This document shows, piece after piece, positions 46,052 through 56,634 of a stretch of 64,000 nucleotides of DNA. Each line of letters starts with the position of its first letter. Position 1 is the first letter of the stretch. The translations under genes and the position numbers were made by a program. Under the pieces are notes generated by a model. That model saw only the letters and a program-made list of their open reading frames with translations, ran no database searches and had not been told where the DNA came from. This stretch comes from Acidobacteriota bacterium (GTDB lineage Bacteria > Acidobacteriota > Aminicenantia > S016-38). The stretch is taken from the NCBI GenBank assembly GCA_015486055.1, contig WFSJ01000042.1:25357-89356 (forward strand), written 5' to 3'.

Positions 46052-47145
46052 TCCGCGGCCTTGGAAACAATTTCAGCCATGTGATATGTCCTTATAGGAG
46101 AAAAACTTCCAAGGAACATTACACATCCGGGGCATTCTGTTACTAAAATATCTGCGCCCGATTTCCTTATATATTTCCGCTTTTCCCCTCTCAAATTGAG
46201 GGATATCAAAGGATGAGATAGGGAAAAGCTGCCTCCAAATCCGCAACAGAGGTCAGGCCTTTCCATCTCATGAAAATTGCTAATTTTTGAGAGAAGTTCC
46301 CTTGGTTCCTTCCATATTTTGAGTTCTTTTCTTAAATGGCATGGATCGTGCCATGTGGTTTTTAAATTTAGCTTCCTAAGATCAAGGGAGGAGATATTCT
46401 CAAGCACAAATTTGGAAATGGTATATACATTGGAAAGCCCATAGAATCTCTTCAGAGTATTTATGCCAGTTGGACATGGAGAAAGAATAATATCAGGTGA
46501 AGCTTCATCTATTACTTTAAGATTATGCTCCCTAATTTTTGAGAACTTTTCCCTATCCCCAAGGGAAAGATAAGGAAATCCACAGCATATTTGTCCCTTT
46601 GGAACAGAAAGGTCAAATCCTGCTTCAAGAATAACTTCAGCCATTGAGGCCGCAATGGCCGGGAAAAATTGATTAACAAGACAGCCCAAAAAAAGCATAA
46701 CTTTCCCCTTCCCTTTTCCCTTACGAAATTCCTGTGTCCTTGAGAGGTAAGGCCTCAAAGCAGGGGAGAAAGGTAATTTCTCAGGAAAAAAAAGAGCAAG
46801 GAGACTGGTAATGAGATGGGCCGGGAATGTTTCCTTTGAAATAGAGTCTATGACAAGCTCCTTTAATTTACTACCTCCCCATCTTTTCCTTGCTTCTATC
46901 ATTATATCTATTGTCTTTATCCCGTTGGGGCAAGCATCCTCACAGCCTCCGCATAAGGAACAATATGATATTATCTTCTCCACTTCTTTCTGAGGGACAC
47001 TCCCTTCAAGGGCATTTTTTATTATTGTGAGTTTCCCCCTTGGGGAAACAGCTTCATCCCTATCGACATAATAAACAGGACATGCTGTAAGGCAACTTCC
47101 GCACTGAACACATACCTCAAGGAGTTTAGAGAGCTTTAAAGACAA
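46048..47145 (-). CDS. Two-[4Fe-4S] ferredoxin domain plus CCG-domain oxidoreductase subunit (GlcF/HdrD-like)
   Basis: CVQCGSCLTACPVY, CSLCGGCEDACPNG, CCGFP..PCPTG, CCGFGGSFSLSHP. Confidence 0.88.
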   Translation of the reverse strand: MSLKLSKLLEVCVQCGSCLTACPVYYVDRDEAVSPRGKLTIIKNALEGSVPQKEVEKIISYCSLCGGCEDACPNGIKTIDIMIEARKRWGGSKLKELVIDSISKETFPAHLITSLLALFFPEKLPFSPALRPYLSRTQEFRKGKGKGKVMLFLGCLVNQFFPAIAASMAEVILEAGFDLSVPKGQICCGFPYLSLGDREKFSKIREHNLKVIDEASPDIILSPCPTGINTLKRFYGLSNVYTISKFVLENISSLDLRKLNLKTTWHDPCHLRKELKIWKEPRELLSKISNFHEMERPDLCCGFGGSFSLSHPLISLNLRGEKRKYIRKSGADILVTECPGCVMFLGSFSPIRTYHMAEIVSKAAE

Positions 47146-48403
47146 TCTCCCCCTCTACAAAAGTAAGAACAGGAGCTCCTTTTAACTTCCATCCTTCAAA
47201 TGGTGTATTTTTGCTCTTTGAAGCGAACTTTTCTGTTTCTATTTTAATTTCCTTTTTGGGGTTAATCACTGTGAGATTGGCTGGTAACCCTTTTTCTATC
47301 TTTCCGAATCCTTTAAGATTAAGTATGTTCGCAGGATTGATAGAAAGCAGCTCAACAAATCTTTTTATGCTTATTTTCTTCTTTGAAACGAGCTTATCCC
47401 AGATCAAAGGAACTGTTGTTTCAAGGCCAATTACTCCGAAAGGCGCCGCATCAAATTCTACTTCCTTATCGTCCTTGGTGTGAGGGGCATGGTCCGAAGC
47501 TATAACATCTATTATCCCACTCCTCAGGCCTTCAACAAGAGCATCCCTATCCTCTCGAGTTCTCAATGGAGGATTCATCTTGAAGTTCGTATTATAGTTG
47601 GAAAGAAAAGTTTCATCAAGAAGAAGATGATGGGGAGTTGCCTCAGCAGTGACTCTGACTCCTCTTGCTTTTGCGTTTTTAATAATATTTAGAGTGCTTT
47701 TACAGGAAACATGTTGGATGTGGATTTTGGCCCCTGTAAATTCTGAAATAAGAAGGTCCCTTGCCACAATGGATGCTTCTGAAACCCAGGGAATTCCTCT
47801 CAATCCAAGCTTCGCAGTGAAGTAGCTCTCATTTGCTACACCGCCTTGGGAGAGTCTAAGATCCTCGGCATGGTCAATATAAGGAAGGTCAAGACTCAGG
47901 AGGTATTCAAGGCCTCTTCTTAAAATCAGAGGGTCTCCAACAGGAGAACCATCATCTGAAAATGCAACTGCCCCTTCGGCTGCCATAAGGGCCATTTCTG
48001 TAAGTTCTTTTCCCTCTCTTCCTTTGGTGAAGGCACCAACAGGGAAGACATATACCTTGGAATCTTTACCCCTTTCAACTACGAATCTAACCCTCAGGGG
48101 ATCATCCACCGGAGGCTGAGTATTTGGCATCATTCCAACAGCAACAAATCCTCCCTTTGCAGCGGCCTTCGCTCCGCTCCTTATATCCTCTGCCTCCTCT
48201 CTCCCCGGTTCTCTAAAGTGAACATGCATATCTATCAGACCAGGGAAAATTATCATCCTTGTAAGGTCCAAAAGCTCACAGTCATCGCAGGAAAGCCCTT
48301 TCCCTATTTCCATTATTTGGCCTTCCTCTATTAAAATATCCCCTATCAAATCAAGCTTATTTAGAGGGGAAACTATTCTTGCATTTTTAAGTAGCCTTCT
48401 CAT
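47126..48403 (-). CDS. pyrC: Dihydroorotase
   Basis: [40 protein letters not shown]. Confidence 0.95.
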   Translation of the reverse strand: MRRLLKNARIVSPLNKLDLIGDILIEEGQIMEIGKGLSCDDCELLDLTRMIIFPGLIDMHVHFREPGREEAEDIRSGAKAAAKGGFVAVGMMPNTQPPVDDPLRVRFVVERGKDSKVYVFPVGAFTKGREGKELTEMALMAAEGAVAFSDDGSPVGDPLILRRGLEYLLSLDLPYIDHAEDLRLSQGGVANESYFTAKLGLRGIPWVSEASIVARDLLISEFTGAKIHIQHVSCKSTLNIIKNAKARGVRVTAEATPHHLLLDETFLSNYNTNFKMNPPLRTREDRDALVEGLRSGIIDVIASDHAPHTKDDKEVEFDAAPFGVIGLETTVPLIWDKLVSKKKISIKRFVELLSINPANILNLKGFGKIEKGLPANLTVINPKKEIKIETEKFASKSKNTPFEGWKLKGAPVLTFVEGEIVFKAL

Positions 48404-49317
48404 CTTGCACCTCCCAAGAGAAGGGAAAGAACTGCCATTCTGACAGCCACGCCTTTTTCTACCTGCTCAAGAATAACGGATCTCCCTGAATCTGCAACAT
48501 CTGAGGAGAGTTCTATTCCCCTGTTAATTGGACCGGGGTGCATTACTATTGCATCGGGTTTCGTTGCTCTAAGCCTCCAGGGAGTTAACCGATATCTCTC
48601 CCTGTATTCCCTGAGAGTTGGGAAAAATCCCCCCACCATCCTTTCTAACTGAAGCCTCAGCATTATAATAACATCCGCTCCTTCTACTGCCTTGTCCAGG
48701 TTGTATTCAACCTTAACGGGAAGGGAAGAGAAATAGGAAGGGAGCAAAGAAGAAGGACCTGAAAGAACTACCTTGGAACCCATTTTAGTGAACAGAAAAG
48801 TGTCCGAACGAGCAACTCTGCTGTGAAGAATATCTCCAACAATAACAACCTTCATACCATTGAGTCTCCCCTTCCTTTCAAGAACTGTAAGAGCATCCAG
48901 AAGGGCCTGAGTTGGATGCTCATGGGTTCCATCCCCTGCATTGACAACAGAACTTTTACAAAAGGTTGTAAGAAACTTAGCAGCCCCAGACGCTGAGTGT
49001 CTTATAACTAAAAGGTCTGTGTTCATTGCCTCAAGGTTCAAAACTGTATCTTTAAGTGTTTCTCCCTTCCTCACAGAAGAAGAGGCAGAGGAGAAATTCA
49101 TAACATCTGCGCTGAGCCTTTTAGCTGCTATTTCAAAGGAAGACATAGTCCTTGTGCTCGGCTCAAAAAAAAGATTGACCACAGTTTTACCTCTCAGGGT
49201 TGGGACCTTTTTTATGGGTCTTTTTGAGATCTCAAGAAAGCTTTTAGCTGTTTCAAGAGTTTCCTTAATTTCATGGGTTTCAAGTTCCTCAATTGAAATA
49301 AGATGTTTCCTCTTCAT
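48400..49317 (-). CDS. pyrB: Aspartate carbamoyltransferase catalytic subunit
   Basis: [50 protein letters not shown]. Confidence 0.96.
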   Translation of the reverse strand: MKRKHLISIEELETHEIKETLETAKSFLEISKRPIKKVPTLRGKTVVNLFFEPSTRTMSSFEIAAKRLSADVMNFSSASSSVRKGETLKDTVLNLEAMNTDLLVIRHSASGAAKFLTTFCKSSVVNAGDGTHEHPTQALLDALTVLERKGRLNGMKVVIVGDILHSRVARSDTFLFTKMGSKVVLSGPSSLLPSYFSSLPVKVEYNLDKAVEGADVIIMLRLQLERMVGGFFPTLREYRERYRLTPWRLRATKPDAIVMHPGPINRGIELSSDVADSGRSVILEQVEKGVAVRMAVLSLLLGGAR

Positions 49318-49863
49318 TTATTCCTCCTCTGTTATCAAAACCTCATCTGCCCCATCTACTTCTTTTATTTTTACCCTTACTCTTTCTCTTCTTGAAGTCG
49401 GTAGAACTTTGCCTATGTAATCCGCCTGGATTGGAAGCTCCCTGTGTCCTCTGTCAATGAGAACCAAAAGCTGAATTGTCCTGGGTCTTCCAAGGTCAAC
49501 GATGGAGTCCATTGCAGCTCTTACTGTTCTTCCAGTAAAGAGAACATCATCAATTAATATTATGTCCTTCTTGTCCACAGAGAAAGGTATTTCAGTAGCC
49601 TTAACCTCAGGTTGTATTCCCCTCTGGGGTATATCGTCTCTGTAAAGAGTTATATCAAGAATTCCAAGTGGAAGTTCAATTCCCTCGATTTTCTTTATGG
49701 CTTTTCTAATTCTCTCTGCTATAAAAGTGCCTCTGGTTCTTATCCCCATAAGGATGAGATTCTCTATATTCCTGTTCCTCTCGACAACTTCGGTTGCTAA
49801 TCTTGTGATAGCTCTCGAAATCCTCTTCTGATCCATTATCTTTGCCTTTATCTTTTCTGCCAT
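49318..49863 (-). CDS. pyrR: PyrR (pyr operon regulator / uracil phosphoribosyltransferase)
   Basis: RAITRLATEVVERN, LMGIRTRGTFIAERI, ILIDDVLFTGRTVRAAMD; start placed at MAEKIK after GGAGGGTAAG. Confidence 0.93.
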   Translation of the reverse strand: MAEKIKAKIMDQKRISRAITRLATEVVERNRNIENLILMGIRTRGTFIAERIRKAIKKIEGIELPLGILDITLYRDDIPQRGIQPEVKATEIPFSVDKKDIILIDDVLFTGRTVRAAMDSIVDLGRPRTIQLLVLIDRGHRELPIQADYIGKVLPTSRRERVRVKIKEVDGADEVLITEEE

Positions 49864-49975
49864 CTTACCCTCCGCTCTAATCCTTCCTCTTCCCCCAGGA
49901 GAAATTATAACAATAACAGGAAACTTTTCCCCCTTCAAGTTTATTTTTATCTTTAAGTGTGGTATCTTCTCAATT

Positions 49976-51340
49976 GTGAATGAGAAAGCCCTTGCTATGC
50001 TTTACAGTTCGGCAGCCAAATTTATAAGAGTAAGGGCATATTCTAAATTATGGAATCTTGTCAAGAAAGCCCATTCAGCGGATATTGCTACTGTTTTAGA
50101 CAAATTGTTCCCTGGGGAAAGGAAGGAACTTTTCCGAGTTATATACAACAATGATATAGAAAAAGCTGCAGATGTAGTTTCAGAGCTTCACCCGGATATT
50201 GCTGCAGATCTCCTCATTCAGTCAGAGCTTTCTTCAAGAAATATAGTCGAACTTTTCAGGCTTATGCCAAGTGACGATGTTGTCTCGATAATGGATTCCC
50301 TTCCAGAAGAACTCGCCGAGGATATAAAAGAACTTATGAGCCCTAAAAGGACAGAAGAGGTAGAATCCCTTCTGTCATACGAGGAAGATACCGCTGGCAG
50401 AATAATGTCAACGGACTTTTACGCTCTGGATCAGAATACAACCGTCTCCGATGCTATAACTGCGATTCAGCTCTCAAGGGAGATTGAATCGGGTTTCTAC
50501 CTTTATGTGATTAATAGGGAAGAAAAACTTATGGGGGTAATTTCCTTAAAGCAGCTTATACTGAATCCACCATCTACAAGATTAAGGGAAATAATGAACA
50601 GAGATGTTATATCTGTTACCGTGGACACTGATCAGGAGGAAGTTGCAAGACAGGTCTCAGCCTATAATCTCGTAGCCATACCTGTTGTGGACCATGAAGG
50701 ATGCCTTAAGGGTGTCATCACTGTAGATGACATAATAGATATCATTGAGGAGGAAGCCGCTGAAGACCTTCTAAAGATGGCGGGTGTTGAAGAAATTGAC
50801 AGGATAACAACCTCTCCTGTAAAGTCCATAAAAAAGAGGCTCCCTTGGCTGTATGTAAATCTTATTACTGCCTCCATCGTTGCTTTAGTAATTTCCCTAT
50901 TTAAGGGAACAATACAAAAATATGCATTAATAGCGGCTTTTATGCCGATCACAGGACTTGTGGGAAATGCAGGGATTCAGTCAATTGCAGTTATGGTGAG
51001 AGAGTTGGCTCTGGGAAAAATAACATGGGGGAATGCTAGAAAAGCTCTTTTTAAGGAGGTTTCAGTTGCCCTTGGCAATTCAGTAGGTCTTGGAATAGTT
51101 GTAGCCGTTTTCGGTCAAATAGTTACTGGAAAGCCAATAATTGGTCTCATTCTTTTCATTGTTCTTTCAGGGGATATGTTGATAGCTGCAGTAGCGGGAA
51201 CATTAATTCCGATTATTTGGAGAGCGGTTGGATTCGACCCTGCCTTCGGTCCTGGAACATTTCTCACGATGCTTACTGACGGTTTCGGATACTTTTTGCT
51301 CTTTGGCCTCACTTCCTTGTTTATGGGAAAATTCCTCTAA
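49976..51340 (+). CDS. mgtE: Magnesium transporter MgtE
   Basis: MgtE N domain, tandem CBS, five-helix TM domain (ALIAAFMPITGLVGNAGIQSIAVMVRELALG). Confidence 0.95.
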   Translation: MNEKALAMLYSSAAKFIRVRAYSKLWNLVKKAHSADIATVLDKLFPGERKELFRVIYNNDIEKAADVVSELHPDIAADLLIQSELSSRNIVELFRLMPSDDVVSIMDSLPEELAEDIKELMSPKRTEEVESLLSYEEDTAGRIMSTDFYALDQNTTVSDAITAIQLSREIESGFYLYVINREEKLMGVISLKQLILNPPSTRLREIMNRDVISVTVDTDQEEVARQVSAYNLVAIPVVDHEGCLKGVITVDDIIDIIEEEAAEDLLKMAGVEEIDRITTSPVKSIKKRLPWLYVNLITASIVALVISLFKGTIQKYALIAAFMPITGLVGNAGIQSIAVMVRELALGKITWGNARKALFKEVSVALGNSVGLGIVVAVFGQIVTGKPIIGLILFIVLSGDMLIAAVAGTLIPIIWRAVGFDPAFGPGTFLTMLTDGFGYFLLFGLTSLFMGKFL

Positions 51341-51966
51341 TGGGAAGGATAATTCTCAAATCCTTTGTTCTGGATTCCCGATACATATTTGAGATTGACA
51401 GAGAAGTGATCCTCCTCACTAAAGAAAGAGGGAAACTTAAAACAATAGGAAAAGGAGGGGCAAAGGTTCCCAACAGGTTCGGTTCATCAATAATCCCTTT
51501 TTCTTTTGTTGAGGCTACCATATGGGAAAGCTGGAAAGGAGGCCTCACTCTTGAATCAACTGAACTTATAAGACCAAGCTTCTCAATGCTTTCGGATATA
51601 AGGATTTATCCATTCATATCGCCTCTTCAGGAAATTCTTATGCTCGTTCTCCCCGAAAATTTACCAAGGGAAAAAACTTACCGGTTGGTAAAATTAAGCC
51701 TTCCTATCTTTAGAAAAAATCCTGTCTCCCTTGCTTTCTACGGGATTTTCTGGGCGCTTAAACTTGAAGGTTTCCCTGTAGAAAGAGAAATTTCAGCGCA
51801 TTTAAAAAATGATCTCAGGAAAAGTCCTGATAGATTCTCCAGCATTGAAATTTCCCCATCAATCTTAATCTCTCTTTTAGAAAAAACCCAATCCATCCTT
51901 TCTCAGAATATAAATTCCCTATTCTATCTTAAAACTCTCTTCAATATCCCTGAGCAACGAAGATAA
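51340..51966 (+). CDS. recO: RecO-like DNA repair protein, short and divergent
   Basis: FVLDSRYIFEIDREVILLTKERGKLKTIGKGGAKVPNRFGSSIIPFSFVEA matches RecO OB-fold pattern. Confidence 0.72.
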   Translation: MGRIILKSFVLDSRYIFEIDREVILLTKERGKLKTIGKGGAKVPNRFGSSIIPFSFVEATIWESWKGGLTLESTELIRPSFSMLSDIRIYPFISPLQEILMLVLPENLPREKTYRLVKLSLPIFRKNPVSLAFYGIFWALKLEGFPVEREISAHLKNDLRKSPDRFSSIEISPSILISLLEKTQSILSQNINSLFYLKTLFNIPEQRR

Positions 51967-52419
51967 CTTTTCCCTTGCCTCCTCATTTTCCTCTCTTTTA
52001 ACCACCTCTTCTATTTTGAGAAGAGAGTCCTTCAGAGTCACAAAGTTCTCCCTTAGGGTTTGGGTTAGAACAGATATTTTCTCCGTAAAGCTTCCTAGTA
52101 ATTCATCATCACAGGGGTTGTATTCAACATTGAAGTTTCCGCTTATCATTGAGTCAATTATTGGCTCAATTTTTTTTATTGGAAGAAATACATTGGTAAA
52201 AAGCGATGAGAGCTTTTTTGTGGAAACTGGAAGAACAATCAATAGGGAAGCAATAAAACTTATAAGATAAAGATATTCCTTTCCCAAAAGGGAATATTTT
52301 TCCAAGATAAGCAATGTAAGAATGAATACTATGATGGAACTAACTATAGCAAAGAAAAGCAATGTCCCAGCTCGTCTCTTCAATAATTTTTTCTCTTTGT
52401 CCAAGCTTTTTCTTTTCAT
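51919..52419 (-). CDS. Two-TM HAMP-like membrane protein
   Basis: Two N-terminal TM helices followed by HAMP/coiled-coil-like helices; overlaps recO 3' end. Confidence 0.6.
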   Translation of the reverse strand: MKRKSLDKEKKLLKRRAGTLLFFAIVSSIIVFILTLLILEKYSLLGKEYLYLISFIASLLIVLPVSTKKLSSLFTNVFLPIKKIEPIIDSMISGNFNVEYNPCDDELLGSFTEKISVLTQTLRENFVTLKDSLLKIEEVVKREENEEAREKLSSLLRDIEESFKIE

Positions 52420-52443
52420 AAATTAAATAATACCGAATTTATC

Positions 52444-52472
52444 TTGACAAAATCAAATATTTGAGGTATAAA
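52444..52472 (+). promoter_or_regulatory. gdh promoter TTGACA-17-TATAAA
   Basis: TTGACA 52444-52449, TATAAA 52467-52472; SD GGAGGTG before ATG 52506. Confidence 0.75.
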
Positions 52473-52505
52473 TTTAGTCTTGAAAATTAATATGGAGGTG
52501 AATTA

Positions 52506-53828
52506 ATGGCAAAAAGAAGTCCATTTGAAATTGCGCAGGAACAGCTTGACAAAGTTGCAAAAATTATCAAGCTTGATCCCGCATCTTATGAGATGCTCCG
52601 CTGGCCCATGAGGGAATTGAGAGTAACAATTCCTGTAAAAATGGATGACGGAAGCGTTAAGGTATTTAAAGGGTTCAGGGTTCAGTACAATGATTCAAGA
52701 GGTCCTACAAAGGGTGGAATCAGATTCCATCCTGAGGAAACGATTGATACAGTAAGAGCTCTTGCAGCATGGATGACCTGGAAGACATCCATCGTGAACA
52801 TTCCATACGGTGGATCAAAGGGAGGAGTCATATGTAATCCAAAGGAAATGAGCAAAGGCGAGCTCGAAAGACTCTCCAGAGGATACATAAGGGCTATAGG
52901 CCGTTTCGTAGGTCCTGAAAGGGATATTCCAGCTCCTGATGTTTATACAACTCCCCAGATGATGTCCTGGATGATGGATGAATATTCCAAGATAGTTGGT
53001 TACAATGCACCGGGGGTTATTACAGGAAAACCCCAGGCAATAGGTGGATCCAGAGGAAGAGAAGATGCAACTGCAAGAGGAGGAATGTTTGTCCTCAGGG
53101 AAGCAGCAAAGAAGGCCGGGATAAACCTCATTGAAAACAAGGAAAATTCCCACAGAAAACCTCAAGAGCTTGAGAAACTTCCTGATCCTCAGCCAAAAGC
53201 CAATGTGATAAAGGTAGCAATACAGGGATATGGAAATGCAGGATATTATGCTCATCTTCTTGTTACAAGGATGTTTGATAATGTGAAAGTAGTTGCAGTC
53301 AGCGACTCAAAGGGTGGAATTTACAATGAGAATGGCCTTCCATTTAATCCTGTCTTCGAGACAAAAACAAAGGAAAAAACAGTAACAAAATACAAGGACG
53401 CAAAACAGATATCCAACAAAGAACTCCTTGAACTGGATGTGGATGTTCTTATTCCTGCAGCACTTGAAGAAGTTATAACTGAAGAAAATGCAAACAGGAT
53501 AAAGGCAAAGATAGTTCTTGAACTTGCAAACGGACCGACTACTCCTGAAGCAGATGAAATACTCTTCAAAAAAGGCATAGTGGTCATTCCTGACTTCTTA
53601 GCAAATGCAGGAGGCGTTACAGTTTCCTACTTTGAATGGGTACAGAATATAACTGGTTATTACTGGGACTACGAGGAGGTCTACGAGAAGCTGGACAGAA
53701 AAATGAAAGAAGGATATTACGACACAGTGAAAGCAGCAGAAGGACACAAGACCCATAATCGGAATGGAGCTTACATAGTATCAGTTGGAAGAGTTGTGGA
53801 GGCCATGAAACTGAGAGGTTGGATATAA
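52506..53828 (+). CDS. Glu/Leu/Phe/Val-type dehydrogenase (glutamate dehydrogenase)
   Basis: [55 protein letters not shown]. Confidence 0.95.
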   Translation: MAKRSPFEIAQEQLDKVAKIIKLDPASYEMLRWPMRELRVTIPVKMDDGSVKVFKGFRVQYNDSRGPTKGGIRFHPEETIDTVRALAAWMTWKTSIVNIPYGGSKGGVICNPKEMSKGELERLSRGYIRAIGRFVGPERDIPAPDVYTTPQMMSWMMDEYSKIVGYNAPGVITGKPQAIGGSRGREDATARGGMFVLREAAKKAGINLIENKENSHRKPQELEKLPDPQPKANVIKVAIQGYGNAGYYAHLLVTRMFDNVKVVAVSDSKGGIYNENGLPFNPVFETKTKEKTVTKYKDAKQISNKELLELDVDVLIPAALEEVITEENANRIKAKIVLELANGPTTPEADEILFKKGIVVIPDFLANAGGVTVSYFEWVQNITGYYWDYEEVYEKLDRKMKEGYYDTVKAAEGHKTHNRNGAYIVSVGRVVEAMKLRGWI

Positions 53829-53845
53829 GATAGTCACAATTCATA

Positions 53846-53875
53846 GGGGGGCATTTCCAGATGCCCCCTTTTTTG
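53846..53875 (+). terminator. Rho-independent terminator of gdh
   Basis: GGGGGCAT ttccag ATGCCCCC TTTTTTG. Confidence 0.9.
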
Positions 53876-53876
53876 T

Positions 53877-53905
53877 TTGACAAAAAAAACCGGTGATGTT
53901 AAAAT
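53877..53905 (+). promoter_or_regulatory. Promoter of MglA-like gene TTGACA-17-TAAAAT, predicted leaderless
   Basis: TTGACA 53877-53882, TAAAAT 53900-53905, ATG at 53912, no SD. Confidence 0.7.
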
Positions 53906-53911
53906 AAATTC

Positions 53912-55093
53912 ATGGTGTTTTTCAACTATGGAACTAAGCAGTTAGCTGCAAAAATTGTTTATTATGGGCCTGGACTCAGCGGTAAAACTACAAATCTTCA
54001 GGTTATATACCGTAAAACTCACCCAAGATCAAGGGGTGAATTGATAAGCCTTGAAACCGGAGCTGACAGGACATTGTTCTTTGATCTTCTTCCGGTTGAA
54101 GTTGGAAGGATAAAAAATTTTAATGTAAGGTTCCAGTTATACACAGTTCCCGGACAGGTTCATTATAATGAGACCAGGAAAATGGTCCTGAAAGGGGTTG
54201 ATGGAATAATCTTTGTGGCTGATTCCCAGGAAACCCTTCTCGATTCAAATATAGAAAGTATGGAGAATCTGGCAGAAAATCTGGCTTCTTATAATTTAAA
54301 GCTCGAAGACCTCCCATTGGTGATACAATACAACAAGAGGGATCTTCCCGGCATTTTGCCTGTAGAAGTTCTTCAAAAGAACCTCAATCATTTAGGAGTT
54401 CCTTATGCCGAAGCAATCGCAACAAGAGGCGTGGGGGTATTTGAGACATTAAAGAGCATATCTCGCCTAACTCTGGCAAGAATAACCCAAAAACTTGAAG
54501 AGCAGGAAAAAGTCAGGGAAAAACCTATTGAAATAAAAGAAAAAATAAAGGAGTTTGAGGAAGAGACCACTGTTGTTATGCCCCCTAGAAAGAAGCAGAA
54601 AAAAGCAGTGGAAAGACAAGATAAAAAGGAAGTGGAACTCAAAAAAGCACCTGTTCAGGTTGCCCCCAAAACTGAGGAAGAAAAGACAGCAGAGGAGGAA
54701 ATTGATGTTGAATTCGCAGTTGAGAACGAAAGGCCTGCCACCGAGAATGTGTATTTCAGAAAGATTTCAGTTTCAAGGAAAGAAGCTGACAAACAGCTTG
54801 ATCAACTTGTCAACACAATACTCGGTGAGACAAAGACAACACCGAGAAAGGTGGGAAAACTGGAAAGAAAGGAATTTCACGAGGTATTCAAGGAAGTGCT
54901 CAGGCATGAAAAGACTGTGAAGAAGGATGAACAATTTGATATTCCATTGAACCTATTGGAAGAATCTAAATACATAATGCTGAATATAAAGCCAGAAAAG
55001 GGCGGAAAGGAATTTACTCTCAAGATACCCGTAAAAGGAAAAGGCTTTGACATAGTAACCCTTAAATTGAATCTTAAACTTATAGGGAAGTGA
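53912..55093 (+). CDS. MglA-like small GTPase with ~190-aa C-terminal extension
   Basis: GPGLSGKTTNLQ, TVPGQVHYNETRKMVLKGVDGIIFVADSQ, QYNKRDL; charged linker then globular-looking C-terminus. Confidence 0.88.
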   Translation: MVFFNYGTKQLAAKIVYYGPGLSGKTTNLQVIYRKTHPRSRGELISLETGADRTLFFDLLPVEVGRIKNFNVRFQLYTVPGQVHYNETRKMVLKGVDGIIFVADSQETLLDSNIESMENLAENLASYNLKLEDLPLVIQYNKRDLPGILPVEVLQKNLNHLGVPYAEAIATRGVGVFETLKSISRLTLARITQKLEEQEKVREKPIEIKEKIKEFEEETTVVMPPRKKQKKAVERQDKKEVELKKAPVQVAPKTEEEKTAEEEIDVEFAVENERPATENVYFRKISVSRKEADKQLDQLVNTILGETKTTPRKVGKLERKEFHEVFKEVLRHEKTVKKDEQFDIPLNLLEESKYIMLNIKPEKGGKEFTLKIPVKGKGFDIVTLKLNLKLIGK

Positions 55094-56634
55094 AGAAAGG
55101 AGGCCTATTTTTTCTTCTTCCCTTCTTATTATTTTACTGTTCTAACCATCCCGTTAAAACAGAACCAAAAGCTTATTATTATGTTGAAAAAGTTGCTCCA
55201 CCTGCCATAGAACCTGAGGATTTCTCCCCTCCAATTCCTGCTCAGCTCCCGAAAATTTCTACTGAGGAAGAAAAAAAGATAAGCGAGAAAATAAGAACAG
55301 AAAAGAATCTATATGAGTATCCCGTTGAAATTAATGATCTTGTAAAGAGATTTGTTTATGCCTATACTACGAAATACAGGGCGTTTATGGAAAGTTCGCT
55401 GAGAAGGTCGGGGAAATACATAAGTTTTATAAAGTCCCTTTTAAAAGAGGAAAGCGAGCCCGTTGAATTAGCATATCTGCCAATAATTGAGAGCGGCTTC
55501 AGGGAAAAAGCACTCAGCAGGGCAAGGGCAAGGGGAATGTGGCAGTTTATGAAATCTACAGGGAGGCTTTATGGATTAAACATAAATTGGTGGGTGGACG
55601 AAAGACTTGATCCAATAAGATCAACCTATGCAGCGGTCAGATATCTGAAGGACCTTTACCAGAAATTTGGGGATTGGAATCTCGCCTTGGCTGCTTATAA
55701 TGGGGGAGAAAGGAGAGTGGAAAGGGCTATAAGAAGGGGAAAATCAAGGGACTTCTGGAAAATTAAAAAGTATCTAAGAAGACAAACTTTAAATTACATT
55801 CCTGCCTTCATGGCTACCGTTATCATAGCAAGCAATAAAGGAGATTATGGATTTACAGAGGCTGACCCATCCTTTGAGTTTGATGAAGTTGAAGTTCCAT
55901 CCCCAACGGATTTAAGGGTAATAGCGAAATGTGCTGGTGTAAGTTATTCAGAAATCAAGGCCTACAATCCCCACATATTAAGGTTCATCACTCCTGGAAA
56001 TCTCAATTCATATAAGATATGGCTCCCGAAAGGGAAAAAAGAGATTTTCCTTGCAAATTTCAGGAAGATTCTGCCAAAGGAAAGACTAAAATGGACATGG
56101 TATAGGGTGAGAAGAGGAGATTCCTTTTATTCCATTTCAAGGAAATTCGGAGTTTCCGTGACCTCAATAAAGAATGCAAACAATCTAAGATCCAATTTCT
56201 TGCGGCCTGGTCAAAGGCTTCTTATACCCCTGAGTTATTCAAGAGGGCCAAGAATATATACCAAAAGAAGAGTAATTAAACCAAAAAAAGGAGACATAAT
56301 CCATAGAGTAAAAAAGGGAGAAACTTTCTATTCAATCTCAAGAGATTACGGAGTTTCAATAAGGGCCATAAAGAGGAAGAATAATCTTTGGTCAAATCTC
56401 TTACGACCTGGCCAGAGGCTAATTATACCTCTAAAAAATTCCGAAAAATTGAAAAAGAGGAAAAAAGAAATTATAGAACCACCTAATGGAGCTACAATTC
56501 ATGTGGTAAAAAAAGGCGAAACTCTCTATTCAATTTCAAGAAAGTACCGTGTGAGTGTCAGCGAAATAAAAAAATGGAATTCTCTCAGGCATAACTTGAT
56601 AAAGCCTGGCCAAAGGTTATTAATTTATAAATGA
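55090..56634 (+). CDS. MltD-like lytic transglycosylase with three LysM domains
   Basis: Lipoprotein-like N-terminus (LLFYCSN), SLT motif ESGFREKALSRARARGMWQFM..GLNINWWVDERLDP, three LysM units. Confidence 0.92.
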   Translation: MKKGGLFFLLPFLLFYCSNHPVKTEPKAYYYVEKVAPPAIEPEDFSPPIPAQLPKISTEEEKKISEKIRTEKNLYEYPVEINDLVKRFVYAYTTKYRAFMESSLRRSGKYISFIKSLLKEESEPVELAYLPIIESGFREKALSRARARGMWQFMKSTGRLYGLNINWWVDERLDPIRSTYAAVRYLKDLYQKFGDWNLALAAYNGGERRVERAIRRGKSRDFWKIKKYLRRQTLNYIPAFMATVIIASNKGDYGFTEADPSFEFDEVEVPSPTDLRVIAKCAGVSYSEIKAYNPHILRFITPGNLNSYKIWLPKGKKEIFLANFRKILPKERLKWTWYRVRRGDSFYSISRKFGVSVTSIKNANNLRSNFLRPGQRLLIPLSYSRGPRIYTKRRVIKPKKGDIIHRVKKGETFYSISRDYGVSIRAIKRKNNLWSNLLRPGQRLIIPLKNSEKLKKRKKEIIEPPNGATIHVVKKGETLYSISRKYRVSVSEIKKWNSLRHNLIKPGQRLLIYK

